The position numbers were made by a program, and so were the translations under genes. Below, one piece after another: positions 1 through 10,223 of a DNA stretch of 64,000 bases. The stretch covers positions 62,070,480-62,134,479 of the forward strand of contig CM069443.1 in NCBI GenBank assembly GCA_035610835.1. The letters run 5' to 3'. The stretch's first letter is position 1, and every line of letters starts with the position of its first letter. The stretch is from Ophiura sarsii. Taxonomy: Eukaryota; Echinodermata; Ophiuroidea; Amphilepidida; Ophiuridae. The notes below the pieces were generated by a model. The model was given only the letters and a program-made list of their open reading frames with translations. It did not search any database and had not been told where the DNA came from.

Positions 1-11
1 CCGACAACATG

Positions 12-305
12 TCCTTTTTGACGTGACTGGTCACATTTTTGAATCACCCTGCATTATCTTCATGCAGAAATAAACAATTATGTTGGCAGCATTTCAAAAC
101 ACAGCCAACCAAATGAATGTAGGCCTGTCACGTTTAGGTGACAAGTAACGAGGTTAAGAGACTCATCACATCATTTAGCGGAACAGAATAATACACTGGG
201 GAGGCTAATTGGAAGAACTGAGTAAATAATTTAATATAGTTAAGCAGTGTGTATTCTGATTTAATGGCCTAGGAAGGAGGTTGGATTTATACAAAGTGGT
301 GTAGT
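12..305. repeat. Dispersed unit D, copy 1
   Basis: This non-coding block recurs at 5,680-5,945 and 6,456-6,756. Shared landmarks are the CTTCATGCAGAAATAAACAA stretch, GGCAGCATTTC, the CCTGTCAC region and an AAGGAGGTT near the end. The copies have diverged by scattered substitutions and small indels. In copy 1 the unit is broken at about 305 by the foldback DNA that follows and seems to resume near 1,850. No ORF is shared among the copies, so I read it as a transposon remnant or an old segmental duplication rather than a gene. Confidence 0.7.
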
Positions 306-404
306 GTTACCCTAACTCCCCGGGCGTGTTCTTGACAATTTCATGGGATGAAAACAGTTCACATTTTATGGGGAAAATCACTCTTTGCCAGCTCCGGGGA
401 TCTA

Positions 405-1366
405 CCCTGGACATGCTCGTAGAAGGTGCGGGATTGGCTTTTTAGCGCGGGGAGTTAGCATCTGTGGTAATTAGCGAAATTATCGCTAATTTATTCGCAA
501 TAACGCTAATAGCGCTAATAACGCTAATTAGCATCGGTGGTGCTAAAAACGCTATTATCGCTAATTTTGCAAGTAAGTGCTAAAAACGCTATTATACGAT
601 ATCAAATAAGTTTTCAAAAAAATGAGGGATGCCATCGCGCAATTAGCGCTAATTGCATCATGAGCACTAATAGCGCTAATAGCATCGGTGATGCTAAAAA
701 CGCTATTATCGCTAATTTTGCAAGTAAGTGCTAAAAACGCTATTATGCATTATTTTTTCACTAAAGCAAATCATAATTATACAGGGTGTCTCTAAAAAGG
801 TTGTGTTAATGGAGCATGTTTATATAGAGCCCCGCAGGGTTCCGGAGGACACACGAATCACACCAGAGTGCTAATCAAGTGCAATTAGCGTTATTAGCGC
901 AAGACCGCTAATCAAGTGCAATTAGCGCTATTAGCGCTAATTGCGAGACTCCTAGACTTGGTTCATCTTCAGAAATTGCACTTTAGCGATTACAACGCTA
1001 ATCAAGTGCAATTAGCGCTAATTGCGCGACTCCTAGACTTGGTGCATCTTCAGAAATTGCACTTTAGCGATAACAACGCTAATCAAGTGCAATTAGCGCT
1101 ATTAGCGCGACTCCTAGACTTGGTTCATCTTCAGAAATTGCACTTTAGCGATTACAACGCTAGGAACACGGAATATCGCGCTAATTGCGCTAAAAACTAA
1201 TGTGTTTTTAGCGCATTAGCGCACATTTGTACTAGCACTGCAATTAGCGCTAATTTACATTGATCTTACACGCTAATTTGGTGCAATTAGCGACATTTGC
1301 AAAATTGCGCTAATGCGCTAATAAGCCAATATCGCACCTTCCTCACATGCTCCGGGACAACCTGGC
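405..1366. mobile_element. Foldback element with TTAGCGCTAA-rich core
   Basis: Inverted arms bound this segment: the left arm (405-456) contains CATGCTCGTAGAAGGTGCGG and GATTGGCTTTTTAGCGC, and the right arm (1,318-1,366) contains the imperfect reverse complement. The roughly 860 bp between are saturated with TTAGCG, GCGCTAAT and related words. The exact 14-bp palindrome AATTAGCGCTAATT occurs at 651, 1,010 and 1,242. Open frames here only reflect repeat periodicity. It may be a non-autonomous TIR element whose core expanded as a palindromic satellite. I could not fix the outermost termini or a target duplication. Confidence 0.55.
907..1165. repeat. Tandem repeat, 81-90 bp unit, about 3 copies
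   Basis: Copies begin at 907, 997 and 1,078 with GCTAATCAAGTGCAATTAGC and continue through GACTCCTAGACTTGGT and CAGAAATTGCACTTTAGCGA. Units are 90 and 81 bp, differing by one internal TTAGCG-type word. A long open frame crosses the array with a repeated peptide, but its periodicity follows the DNA repeat, so it is not taken as a gene. Confidence 0.8.
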
Positions 1367-1849
1367 GTGGAGGTCCGATGCTTAACTGATTGCGTTAACG
1401 GATCAGCTTGAAGTTACCTTTTCCGAGACAATTTGAAAGCCTCAGATCGTGGCATGAGATATACCTGTCAAGCATGCGCTACCAATCGATAGCATTGTAA
1501 GTGATTTTGTAGGTATGGTACGGGTTTATAGGGTTAAAGTTGCTTCATCACAGATTTAATATGGGTTTATATAGTTTGATCAGTTCCAAGTTGGCGAAGC
1601 CTCATTACAGCAGCGAACGAATACATTAGAAGACCACGGACGCACATAAAGGCAAGAAGCCAACTGAGCATCATTATGTGTGATGCGTATGCGCAGCCAA
1701 AACCCGCATTTATGTGGTCATAATCACAGGTGTACGCTTGGATTTCTTTTGAGTGTAGAGAGATAAAAACTGAATATTCTCGCCAATTTGGAACGGATTA
1801 AACTATAGGAGGTAAAAGCTATAAGTATCTAGAAGGCACTTATGAATGG

Positions 1850-2010
1850 AAATACTAGAATCCTTTTCCCAAAGTCAAATCCTGTAGGAACTGAAATCTG
1901 CATCCCAAATATGGATTAGTATAAGATAAAAGGTAGGCAGGCACTATAGGAAGGCAAACTCCATAGGAAATGTAATCTCAAATCATGTGCTCAAATATAT
2001 GAGCGATACC
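1850..2010. repeat. Continuation of unit D (paralog at 6,810-6,975)
   Basis: Shared words with 6,810-6,975 include AGAAGGCACTTAT, AGGAACTGAAATC, CTCAAATCATGT and a terminal GCGATACC/GTGATACT. In the second locus this block directly follows unit D copy 3, whereas here it is separated from copy 1 by about 1.5 kb. That suggests the intervening DNA, including the TTAGCG foldback, was inserted into an older unit. Confidence 0.6.
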
Positions 2011-2025
2011 ATCTCAGTAAATAAA

Positions 2026-2056
2026 CCCTTAGTTGCTTACTTACTTGCTTAAGGCG
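2026..2056 (-). repeat. LINE 3' end with AAGT-type tail
   Basis: Immediately after the reverse-transcriptase frame the minus strand has a short GTCCC-GAAGGGAC hairpin-like end, then AAGCAAGTAAGTAAGCAACT. A short tetranucleotide tail is common at the 3' end of RTE-type and related LINEs. It marks the probable 3' terminus of the insertion. Confidence 0.5.
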
Positions 2057-3170
2057 TCCCGAAGGGACGGACTTCTGTGATGGCCTTCCATACTGGTCTT
2101 TCAAGCATGCAGTTTTTCATGTCCTGCCTAGTAAGTCCTGTATCCTCTGATAAAAGCTTGATGTAATTCTTTCGTGGTGGTCCTCTAGCCTTGTGTCCAT
2201 GCTTGGGTTGCCACAGGAGAACTTTGGAGACTGCTTCCTCTTCCCTTCTGGCACAGTGGCCGGCAAATTTTAATCTCCTCCGTCTTAGCCTCTCTGATAT
2301 TGGTAGCAGGTTCCCATATAGATCTTTGTTGGTGGTGTGAGATTGCCATGATACATTAAGTGCTTTTCTTAAGAGGCGAGTGTAGCAACCATCCAGCGCT
2401 TTTCTCATTTTAGCTGTTAGTGTCCAAGTCTCGGCTCCATAGGTCAAAACAGATTCAACAGTGGTGGTAAACAGCTTTATTTTCAGGTTTCTTGGGAGTT
2501 TACTGTTCCATATTTTTGTCATGCTGTTACAGGCTTTCCAAGCTTGAGCCTTTCTTATGTTGAAATCTTGTTCACTACTAGCAATCCAGGCACCAAGGTA
2601 TTTGAAGTCTTGGACAATTTCAAGATCATTACCATCCAGTGTTTTAATTGGTGTTGGAGCTTCTTTGTACAGCATTGCCTTTGTTTTTTTGGCGTTCATC
2701 CCAAGACCAACTGTAAGCGCAGCTGCTTCCACCAGATGTAGTAGTTCCTCTGCATCCCGTAGATTGTCAGCAAGGAGAGCAATGTCGTCTGCGAAGTCGA
2801 GGTCTGTAATTGTCTGCGGCCCTATTCTTCTACTTTGTCTGGGAACAAGTGTGAAGCCTAGTTGCTCTTCTTTTCCTGCCAATGCCTTCCTCAGTACATA
2901 GTCTAGGATGATTATGAACAAAAACGGTGCTAGTGTATCACCCTGAAGAACCCCTGCTTGTATTTCGAAGTCCTTAGTGATGCCATCTGGAGAAGTAACA
3001 TGTGCTTTGGTTTGTTGGTATGTAAGTCCAATGGCAGCCACTAGCCTCTCTGGTACACCATAGGCTCGTAATATATCCAACATCTTACCACGATGGATAG
3101 ATAATTTACAGCTGAAAGGTAAATATTTTGAAGTTCCCAGGGCATAAAAGAAATCAGGGGTTTTAAACAT
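2049..3170 (-). pseudogene. 5'-truncated non-LTR retrotransposon reverse transcriptase (RTE-like)
   Basis: The open frame codes for the C-terminal half of a LINE ORF2. From about residue 24 it matches the RT palm: SIHRGKML, then the GVLQGDTLAPFLF block (residues 73-85), the catalytic FADD motif at 126-129, the KTKAM segment, and the thumb/connection region with LTYGAETWTLT. The C-terminus has the RRRRLKFAGHC and RGPPRK motifs seen after the RT domain in RTE-like and related LINEs. The endonuclease and the first RT blocks are absent; homology starts abruptly near 3,104, and the first ~23 residues are unrelated flanking sequence, so the ATG is fortuitous. There is no internal stop or frameshift over about 350 codons, which suggests a fairly young dead-on-arrival copy. 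Clade assignment is from memory of motif style and is less certain than the RT call. Confidence 0.85.
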
Positions 3171-3180
3171 GAGGTTAGAT

Positions 3181-3240
3181 ACAATTTAAGGGGGGGGGGG
3201 GACTCAAGGAAGTTTTTGATTTGTTTTAAAAAAAAAAATT
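3181..3240. repeat. Poly-G and poly-A tracts upstream of the LINE fragment
   Basis: A run of about 12 G starts at 3,190 and a run of A near 3,228. These lie just outside the 5' truncation of the LINE fragment. Simple sequence only. Confidence 0.6.
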
Positions 3241-3498
3241 GTGAGTGCTGTAATTATCGAACTATTAATCAAATGCATATAAAATATACATTTTTGGAAA
3301 GGAAATGGATCAGAGAATCCAAATTTAACGTCATTTTTAGCTTCATTTTTGACTAAAAATGTTGATTCCACTGACATTGACTTTTTAGCTGTCAGCGTTT
3401 ATGAAAGATGCATCTTGAAGGATCATTTGAAACGGAAATAAATTGCAATCATACATGCCAAACAACGATTTACAAATCAGCCTAACTTTAAACCTTAA

Positions 3499-3743
3499 CA
3501 CTTTCCACACGGCAGTCATCTGCAGACGGCAGTAAAAAATGTCACAAAATGTTTTAAAGCTGTCAAAATTATTGAATTTCAGCACCATACTTGGAATCAC
3601 CATGAGAAATGCATTAAAATAAGTACAAACATGCCTATAGTATTGGTTCGGTAATCCTTGAGATAGACTTTGAAAGTTGGGAAAGGTTTCTGAAAATCTT
3701 TTTGTATATATGGTATAAAACTATAGCTGTGTGATGGAAAGTG
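3499..3743 (-). mobile_element. TTAA MITE, CACTTTCC family, copy 1
   Basis: Left end TTAA + CACTTTCCACACGGC, right end a degraded GATGGAAAGTG followed by TTCA. The interior has the family's CTGCAGACG core and the AAAATGTTTTAAAG stretch. Better-preserved members in this window (41,480, 42,135, 47,313) are 239-240 bp with TTAA on both sides, so this is an older, mutated copy in reverse orientation. Confidence 0.7.
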
Positions 3744-4433
3744 TTCAGTTGGTCAAATTACACTTGTTCCAAGGAACTACTTTTTGGTTGGCGGGGCAAC
3801 CGCCAACCTTATAGCATCAGATTGCATATTCTTGGACATTTAGGTCTTTCTACATATACATGGAGGCTGCCATTTTGTTTTTAGTATATGGAAAATTGTC
3901 TAAATTATTTTGCAGTCTTTGTAAATTACATGTACCTATGCAGTTTATTTTAACAGTCCTGCAGTCTGTGATGGAGTCAAAGCTATATTTGTTTAGCCTT
4001 GATGGTTCAATCAGAGAGATGTTATTAGACTCCCAACAGAGAGACATAATAGCTTATCTTGTTTGACTAAAGAGAAATCTCCCAAAACTGTCCAGATGTT
4101 ATACACATTACAATTGTGGTCTCAGATACTACTGAAAAGCTCAGAGTGTCAACTGTGCAACTGTGTCATAAAACATGGTCAAGGTTTGCATGAAATATCT
4201 ATGTGTATGAAAAATTTTGCGACTGGCTAGGATTGGTGAAATTGTCATGCTCACAAGCTTTTAGTATTCTTATTAGACATTATTAGAAAGGTGTACATTT
4301 GTAAACATTTCATGATGAAAAATGTGGGTTTTCTGCATCACGAACATTAAATGCCGCGAAAAAATAGTGCTTGCTTTAGAATTGGTTCTGGTGATCACTC
4401 CATTTCCATGGGAATTTTTTAGTTGGGGCTTTA

Positions 4434-4709
4434 GGGACGCACCATTAGATTTTCAGGGGGGGCGGGGTAGGAAGTTTTCGGAGAAAAAAAATTCACCCTC
4501 TATGCAGGCCAACAAAAAAAAATTCACCCCCTGATGAGTAAAAAAAAAAAAAAAAAATTCTACCCCCACCCAACTCAATAATGAATGGATACATTTATAA
4601 AAGAAAATTCGCAAAAAAAGATTCACCCCTTGAAGCGGCCAAAAAAAAAAAAAAATCACCACCCAACCCAACTTCCTACCCCCCCCCTGTAAATCAAATG
4701 GTGCGTCCC
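4434..4709. mobile_element. Harbinger-like MITE, TTA target duplication
   Basis: TTA at 4,431-4,433 and 4,710-4,712 flank a 276-bp element with TIRs starting GGGACGCACCATT. Beyond the TIR, both arms have G- or C-runs and A-runs, so nearly the whole element folds on itself. A 3-bp TTA/TAA duplication with GG-starting TIRs is typical of PIF/Harbinger derivatives. The ORFs across it are low-complexity artefacts. Confidence 0.75.
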
Positions 4710-4739
4710 TTAATGAGTTGCGGAAGTCATATATACCTA

Positions 4740-5680
4740 GATTGTTCTTCAGATGATACCTCCCCCCTCCATGCACAAACATCAACTTTATTGGTTTCCT
4801 GTACTATTTTTAGACTGTTGTGTTTTGATTTGGGGTGGGTTTTTTGTTTGAAAGATACATACACCATATCCCTGGTATTTTGGTATGCAACAGAATGAAC
4901 AGATGCTTCAGAAAATGGTTACAAAACATGATTCTTTCTCTTGGATCGCCCCCATTCCATTTCAATGGAATTTTTCTATAATAAACAAATAAATTCTACT
5001 TCAACCATAGTTTTACTAACGAATATTGGCCATATTAAATTGAATATAATTCTAATCAAATTAATTGAATATATATGACATATTTAAAACTTAAATTCAT
5101 TTATTTATTTATTAATGTTTTCTCATGTTTATTTGTTTTAATTTCTTTATTTTATAAGTAATTTTTAATATTTTAATTTTTAATATGCGTGTATTTATGT
5201 ATTGATTCATTAGTTTATTGATTCATTTATTTTCGATTAAAAATGTAATTTTCGATTTATATTATTATTTATTAAACAAAATGATTCAACTATTTATTTA
5301 AAAGTTTTTAAGAAAAAAAACTCATTTATTTATTTCTACATTTATTTATGTATTGATCAAATAAATTGAATACATATGACATATATTTAAAACTTAAATT
5401 GAATGTTAAAACCGTGTTTATCACTAAACTATGGCTGTAATTTATATTGCTTTCTAGTAATGCCATGCAAGAATCTTGCACAATTATCATCTATGCGCTT
5501 GCTTCCTTTGCCACATAATTTTAGCAACTAAAAGCCGTATTTACAAATGTTGCTATTTTTGCTCTTTCTATTTGCCTTATATCGCAATTTCCTTTTGACC
5601 GCCAACTTTCCATTTTAATGGAATTTTTATTCACATTATTATAGATTTGTCAAGTCAAGGTTTAATTCTTTTTCCCTTCA
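4740..5680. other. AT-rich non-coding stretch with two direct repeats
   Basis: No gene seen. TTTATTTATT-type simple sequence fills much of 5,090-5,345. A 40-bp block (ATATGACATATTTAAAAC core) at 5,062 recurs at 5,363, and a CCATTTCAATGGAATTTTT block at 4,955 recurs in diverged form at 5,610. Confidence 0.6.
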
Positions 5681-5945
5681 AAATGACATCTCATTATTTT
5701 GACTCATCCTGCAAGATTACCTTCATGCAGAAATAAACAAATTTGCTTGGCAGCATTTCAAAATTGTAGGCAGCCAAATGAATGTCGGCCTGTCACATTG
5801 ATAGGTAACACATTTAAGACACTCGTAATATCATTCACCGTAACAGACTGGATAGACTAATTGGGAAACCTGAATAGATAAGCGGTTTGTTTTCCCATTG
5901 AATGGAAAAAGGAAAGAGGTTCGGAGTTATAGGACATGGTATTGC
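5680..5945. repeat. Dispersed unit D, copy 2
   Basis: Matches 12-305 and 6,456-6,756 through the AGAAATAAACAA, GGCAGCATTTC and CCTGTCAC landmarks. It ends where a MITE fragment begins at about 5,952. Confidence 0.7.
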
Positions 5946-5951
5946 ATTATA

Positions 5952-6010
5952 CAGGGCGAGTACAAAAATCTGCAATAGGGGAAAGTAGCCATCTTGGGAA
6001 AAAGTGTACT
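5952..6010 (+). mobile_element. Fragment of TA MITE (family of 22,165-22,850)
   Basis: Starts with TA + CAGGGCGAGTAC, then CTGCAATAGGGGAAAGTAGC. This parallels the left end of the complete element at 22,165 (CTGCAATAGGGAAAAGAAGC). No matching right end is seen; the sequence passes into the palindrome array. Confidence 0.6.
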
Positions 6011-6020
6011 TTAGGTCCCA

Positions 6021-6266
6021 GATACTGGTATACCAGTATCGTTCAATACCGGAACATAAGAGTTGCCAGTATCGCTTGATACTGGTACAATTCTAATGTT
6101 CCAGTATCGGTCGATACTGGAACACCAAATTGTGCTCCAGTATCGAGCGATAATATCGTACACATACTGCCAGTGTAATTTGTCCCAGTATTGAACGATA
6201 CTGGTACATAATTTGTTCCAATATCACCTGATACATTTTATATGTCCCAGTATCGTCCGAGTTGTC
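6021..6266. repeat. Array of 20-bp CCAGTATCG palindromes
   Basis: Perfect or near-perfect copies of CCAGTATCGNNCGATACTGG lie at about 6,033, 6,066, 6,101, 6,137 and 6,185, with decayed copies at about 6,215 and 6,247 and an extra overlapping palindrome at 6,021. Spacers of about 13-30 bp are unlike each other, so the palindrome rather than the whole unit is conserved. No ORF crosses it. Confidence 0.85.
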
Positions 6267-6455
6267 TTAGTCAAGTTTTAGACAGTCGTGACTTGAGGAC
6301 AATGTTTAAAGACTTGACTTGACTCACATCTGTTACTTGACTTGCTACTTGAGATTTACTTCTGTTCCTTGGTAACAACACCACGCCAAATAGTCATAGA
6401 CTAAGAATAAATAACATGTAGAATATCAACAAATGTAATGGTTATTTTTCTTCAA

Positions 6456-6975
6456 AATGACATCTTGTCATTTCATCTCACCCTGTAAGATATCCTTCAA
6501 ATGGAAATAAACAATTTTGTTGGCAGTATTTCTTTAAACGGCAGACAACCAAGGGAATGTGTCCCTGTCATGTGGGGTGATATGTAATAAGGTTAAATGA
6601 GGTTGAGATGCTCAACACATCTTTTAGCGGAACAGACTGATACACTAGGGATGGACGAACTGAATAAATAATTTAATATAGATAAGCGGTGTGTATTCTG
6701 CTTTAATGGGATCGAAAGGAGGTTGGGAGTTATGTAAAGTGGTGTAGCATTATAGTTGGTTCAATACAGATTGAGATATGTGTCACAAATATAAGTGTAT
6801 AGATCGTGAAAGATAGAAGGCACTTATCCTTTGACATACCCAAAACTTTTCCAAAGCAAAATCTCTTAGGAACTGAAATCCGCATCTCAAATATAGATTG
6901 TTATGAGATAAGAGGCACTCCCAACCAAAACCCCATAGAAAATGAAATCTCAAATCATGTTCAAATCTAGTGATA
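6456..6975. repeat. Dispersed unit D, copy 3 plus continuation
   Basis: This is the most continuous copy of unit D. The first part matches 12-305 and 5,680-5,945, and the second (6,810-6,975) matches 1,850-2,010. It is cut at its right edge by the TA-flanked MITE that begins at 6,979. Confidence 0.65.
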
Positions 6976-6978
6976 CTA

Positions 6979-7580
6979 CAGGGTGAGTCAAACAGAAGTT
7001 TACCCGGATTGGTGATATTTAAAAAAAATTAAAAATGACACTCGAGAGTTCAGTAAAGCATATATTTACAAAGCATTCTCTCTTGCTTATTAGGAAAAAA
7101 GAATGGCGCAAATTGATCATTGCTAAGAGGAGTTATGCCTATTTTAATAAAGGTACTCATTTTGCAAGCTGTCCAAGCCATAAAACAGGCATAACTTCTC
7201 TTAGGAGTTATCAATTTGCTTCATTGATTTTCTTTAATAAGCAGCAGAATATGTTTGGTAAATAAATGCTTTACTGAACTTTTAAGTGTCATTTATTTGT
7301 TTTGAAAAACATCACCAATCTCGGTCAATAGGGAAGTACGCAGCTAAAATGCATACTTTACATTTGTTTGGTCAAGTATTCCGTGGACAGCTTGCAAAAT
7401 GAGTACCTTTATTAAAATAGACATAACTCCTCTTAGCAATGCTCAATTTGTGTCATTCCTTTTTCCTAATAAGCAGGAGAGAATGCTTGTTAAATATATG
7501 CTTTACTTAACTCTCGAGTGTCATTTGTTTGTTTTTTAAAACATCACCAATCCGGGTAAACTTCTTTTTGACTCGCCCTG
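6979..7580. mobile_element. Tc1/mariner-like MITE with three arms, TA duplication
   Basis: TA (6,977-6,978 and 7,581-7,582) flanks TIRs beginning CAGGGTGAGTCAAACAGAAG and the matching right end. The arms extend about 190 bp each (6,979-7,175 and 7,388-7,580), including GACACTCGAGAGTT and GTACTCATTTTGCAAGCTGT. The centre (about 7,180-7,370) is a third, diverged copy of the right arm. No transposase is present. The open frames come from the repeated arm. Confidence 0.85.
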
Positions 7581-7582
7581 TA

Positions 7583-7983
7583 TCTATAAAAAACACCACT
7601 AATATATATATATTCTTTTTGGTTTCACGCGCTGTATTGACACGCAAATCTAGGAATACGCACCCAATTTGAATTGACAGAATGTAAACAAACATTGTAC
7701 CACACCTGACGAGCCTTCGGGCGAAATGGGCCATAGTGTGATAGGAGATAGTGAAATAAATATGGAGTAAATTTATTTGTATTCTTCTTCCCCGCATATT
7801 ATTGCTCTCCGAAAGGATTTTGGCACCTAAATTTCCTGCGCTTATGCCGGCGCTGCAACGCTTATGGTGTACTCATCGCATGGGATTGGATGGAATGTTT
7901 GTGGGTTATTCGATCATAGCAGGGGTAAAAGTTATCAAATGTGGACAATAAAATGTACTTAAGTATGATTGTATAAGAATGAA
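7583..7983. other. Unassigned non-coding stretch
   Basis: No coding signal, repeat partner or fold was recognised. A short ATATATAT tract lies at about 7,602. Confidence 0.4.
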
Positions 7984-8168
7984 AATAAAGGTATTGTTTT
8001 TAGACCGTACCCGTGTTATATTGTCTGTCATAAATGCGTTCGGTAGTATTATTTTTTGCGTAGAGCAACTCGGCCTGCGGCGTTGTTGTTCTACTTAAAA
8101 TAATACTATCTTCCGCATTTATGTCAGACAATATAGCACGGGTACGGTCTAAGAACAATACCTTTATT
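7984..8168. repeat. 185-bp near-perfect hairpin (foldback MITE)
   Basis: AATAAAGGTATTG at 7,984 pairs with CAATACCTTTATT ending at 8,168. Pairing continues through the GACCGTACCCGTG block, ATATTGTCTGTCATAAATGC and the GTAGAGCAACTC/GTTGTTCTAC region, leaving a small loop near 8,075. Substitutions between arms are few, so the copy is young. I could not separate a target duplication from the palindromic ends. Confidence 0.8.
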
Positions 8169-8238
8169 CTCTAATTAAAAAATAAAAGGTAAATACTTTG
8201 TTCCAGGATTCTATCATGAAGGCAGGGGTGATTGAAAT

Positions 8239-8304
8239 AGGATGTCCCAGAATGATTTATACTGGGAAAGGGGAATTCATTTAGCTATGAATACCAGTTA
8301 GCAA
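8239..8304 (+). mobile_element. Fragment of TA MITE (family of 43,514-43,962)
   Basis: GGATGTCCCAGAATGATTTA and the following TTTAGCTATGAATACCAG match the left end of the complete element at 43,514. The right end is not found, so this is a truncated copy. Confidence 0.55.
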
Positions 8305-8400
8305 TTTGCGGATTTAATCCTGCCCTGCTGACTAAATTTGCGGATTTAATCCTGCCCTGCTGACTAAATTTGCGGATTTAATCCTGCCCTGCTGACTAAA
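8305..8400. repeat. 32-bp tandem repeat, 3 copies
   Basis: Three apparently identical units contain GCGGATTTAATCCTGCCCTG followed by CTGACTAAA. The array lies inside the remnant of the 43,514-family MITE. Confidence 0.9.
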
Positions 8401-9240
8401 TCTTCAGAAGGTTCAGAAGATTCATTGTTATTGCTTATGATTCTAATATCTGTCTACACCTAACACAACAAGTTCCAGACCAGGTACTTTGATGTTGGCT
8501 AATCCAAAATAAATAATCGGTACCAGAAATATGACATATACATTAAATGAGCAAATATCTTCTCCGTAGTTTTTTTCCATATTTCATTTTTCTCAGCAAT
8601 CTCTCAATGCCCCCTTTCAATTCATCATTTACCTAAACCTACACAAACATATTTGAAGCATATCCAAAATGTAACCATTAATTGTTTGTACAATTATATG
8701 CAGTGAATAAATTAAAGGAGATTCAAACACCTACATGATATAGCTTGTCACAAGAATTATGGAAATCAAAATAAGTTTGAACAATTTTGGAAGTAAAACA
8801 GATCCATTCATGTAATATTTCACGGTGGATGCTTTTTCATTTCACAGCTGCTTGATAATTGGAATATATCAATATCCAAACTATGATCAATGTGCAAGAC
8901 TGATTGCTTAAAGTATGCACTTCACATATCACAGGATTTCGAATTGATCAAAATTTACCCCAATAGTTTGGATACTGCAATTCAGGAAAATTGGTGTTGG
9001 AACACTGAGATATTTCTCCGCTAATATCCCACATTAACCCTAACACTTTTGGAACGGAAATGTTGAAAAAACTATCCGGGGCTGGAAATGGGCGAAATTT
9101 AGCAGGAAACTAGAGCGGTTCTCGGGTTTCGCGGGTTTTGTGGTTATCGGGTTGCATGGTTTTTGGTTGAGCGGTTTCAGTAGACCTGGTTTGTGGTTGG
9201 TACTTTAGGATCCCAGGGGAACCAGATTCGATGACTGTTA
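8401..9240. other. Non-coding stretch, nothing recognised
   Basis: AT-rich DNA without a supported ORF, repeat partner or fold. A short alternating GGTTTTGTGGTTATCGGG-like stretch at about 9,115-9,175 is low-complexity. Confidence 0.4.
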
Positions 9241-9243
9241 CAT

Positions 9244-9290
9244 TGCTGGGATTTTTTTCTGCATTAAATGTGTTGCGGTTTGACCTCCCT
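9244..9290 (+). repeat. Isolated fragment of satellite A
   Basis: TGCTGGGATTTTTTTCTGCA followed by AATGTGTTGCGGTTTGACC matches part of the satellite monomer arrayed from 11,513 onward. It is a solitary fragment about 2.2 kb outside the array. Confidence 0.65.
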
Positions 9291-9851
9291 TGATGTTAGC
9301 CCATATAATTTCATCCGGATATTAATTTAGTTTCTGATAGCCTGTCTATCATTAAACCCGATTACTTCCTGGAGCAGGGGAAACTTGGTGTGTATGTGTG
9401 GTTGGCGTCCCTTGTCTATGGTAACCAGAGCATGGGCCAATCAGATGTCGCGCTGCTATGCCCGCGAATTTGGCCTTTGTTTGTATGCTGAGGCAGTGGC
9501 CCAGCATCCTCTCGCTGTTATCTCATCCATTATCTCGTTGGCTCTCTTCATGAGAGGTTCTAAAATTTAAACAAACTCCTAACTCCTATACGGAATTGAA
9601 TTAGATCGCCTTTTCATCTACGATTACATCAGCTTCATAAAATAAACAAGGTATATCACTTGTCGCCGTGTGCTGTCTCGCTTTTTCAGTAGGACTAGGA
9701 GGAGTTTTTTTGTGTAGTGTACACTGAAAGGTATACAAAGAATATTTATTTATTAAATAATATTTTTCAACTTTGGTAGAGGCACTAAACGTAAGGCCAC
9801 TACCAACTCTCGATCGGGTTCAAAACAAACCCAAAGATGTGACCGGCAAAG

Positions 9852-10223
9852 ATGGCGGCGCACTGTCAGTCGACGTTTCACTTGAGGAAAGGCAGGAATT
9901 GGAGCCAGAAAACGAAGAAATCGGCGATGATTCCCGCCCAAAATCAAGCAGAGAATATGTGTACAACAGATCGGCGACGGGTGATAAACGGTGGAAATTC
10001 CATCACCGTAAGTGGCGAAGGAGGGTCGAATTCAACAGTACGTTCATCACAACAAGGTACAGCATCAGCACCAACAAGGACAAGCCAAGGGCAACGACGT
10101 GAGGTTTCAGGACTTTTTCGCAGACCTGGAGTTCAGAGTAGTGATCTCGCCACGGCCAATTTCGAGAGAGGATTATCCGGACCTGTCATAATTTGGTTTG
10201 TTCAAGTGGCGACTCCATTATGA
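9852..10223 (+). CDS. Doubtful basic, low-complexity coding segment
   Basis: This 123-codon frame lies in a stretch more GC-rich than its neighbours and starts ATGGCGGCG after GGCAAAG, a reasonable animal start context. The peptide is rich in S, Q, N, T, R and G (for example NSTVRSSQQGTASAPTRTSQ), has no recognised catalytic motif, and loses its character before the stop. An overlapping frame (9,773-10,102) is also open, which weakens the case. It could be a fragment of a retrotransposon gag, the first exon of a host gene (a GTAAGT donor-like site lies at about 10,009), or chance. No function is assigned. Confidence 0.25.
   Translation: MAAHCQSTFHLRKGRNWSQKTKKSAMIPAQNQAENMCTTDRRRVINGGNSITVSGEGGSNSTVRSSQQGTASAPTRTSQGQRREVSGLFRRPGVQSSDLATANFERGLSGPVIIWFVQVATPL

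Noticed and set aside
916..1200. 94-codon frame with repeated LLDLVHLQKLHFSD peptide
   Set aside because: The period equals the underlying 81-90 bp DNA repeat within the TTAGCG region, with no start context or domain.
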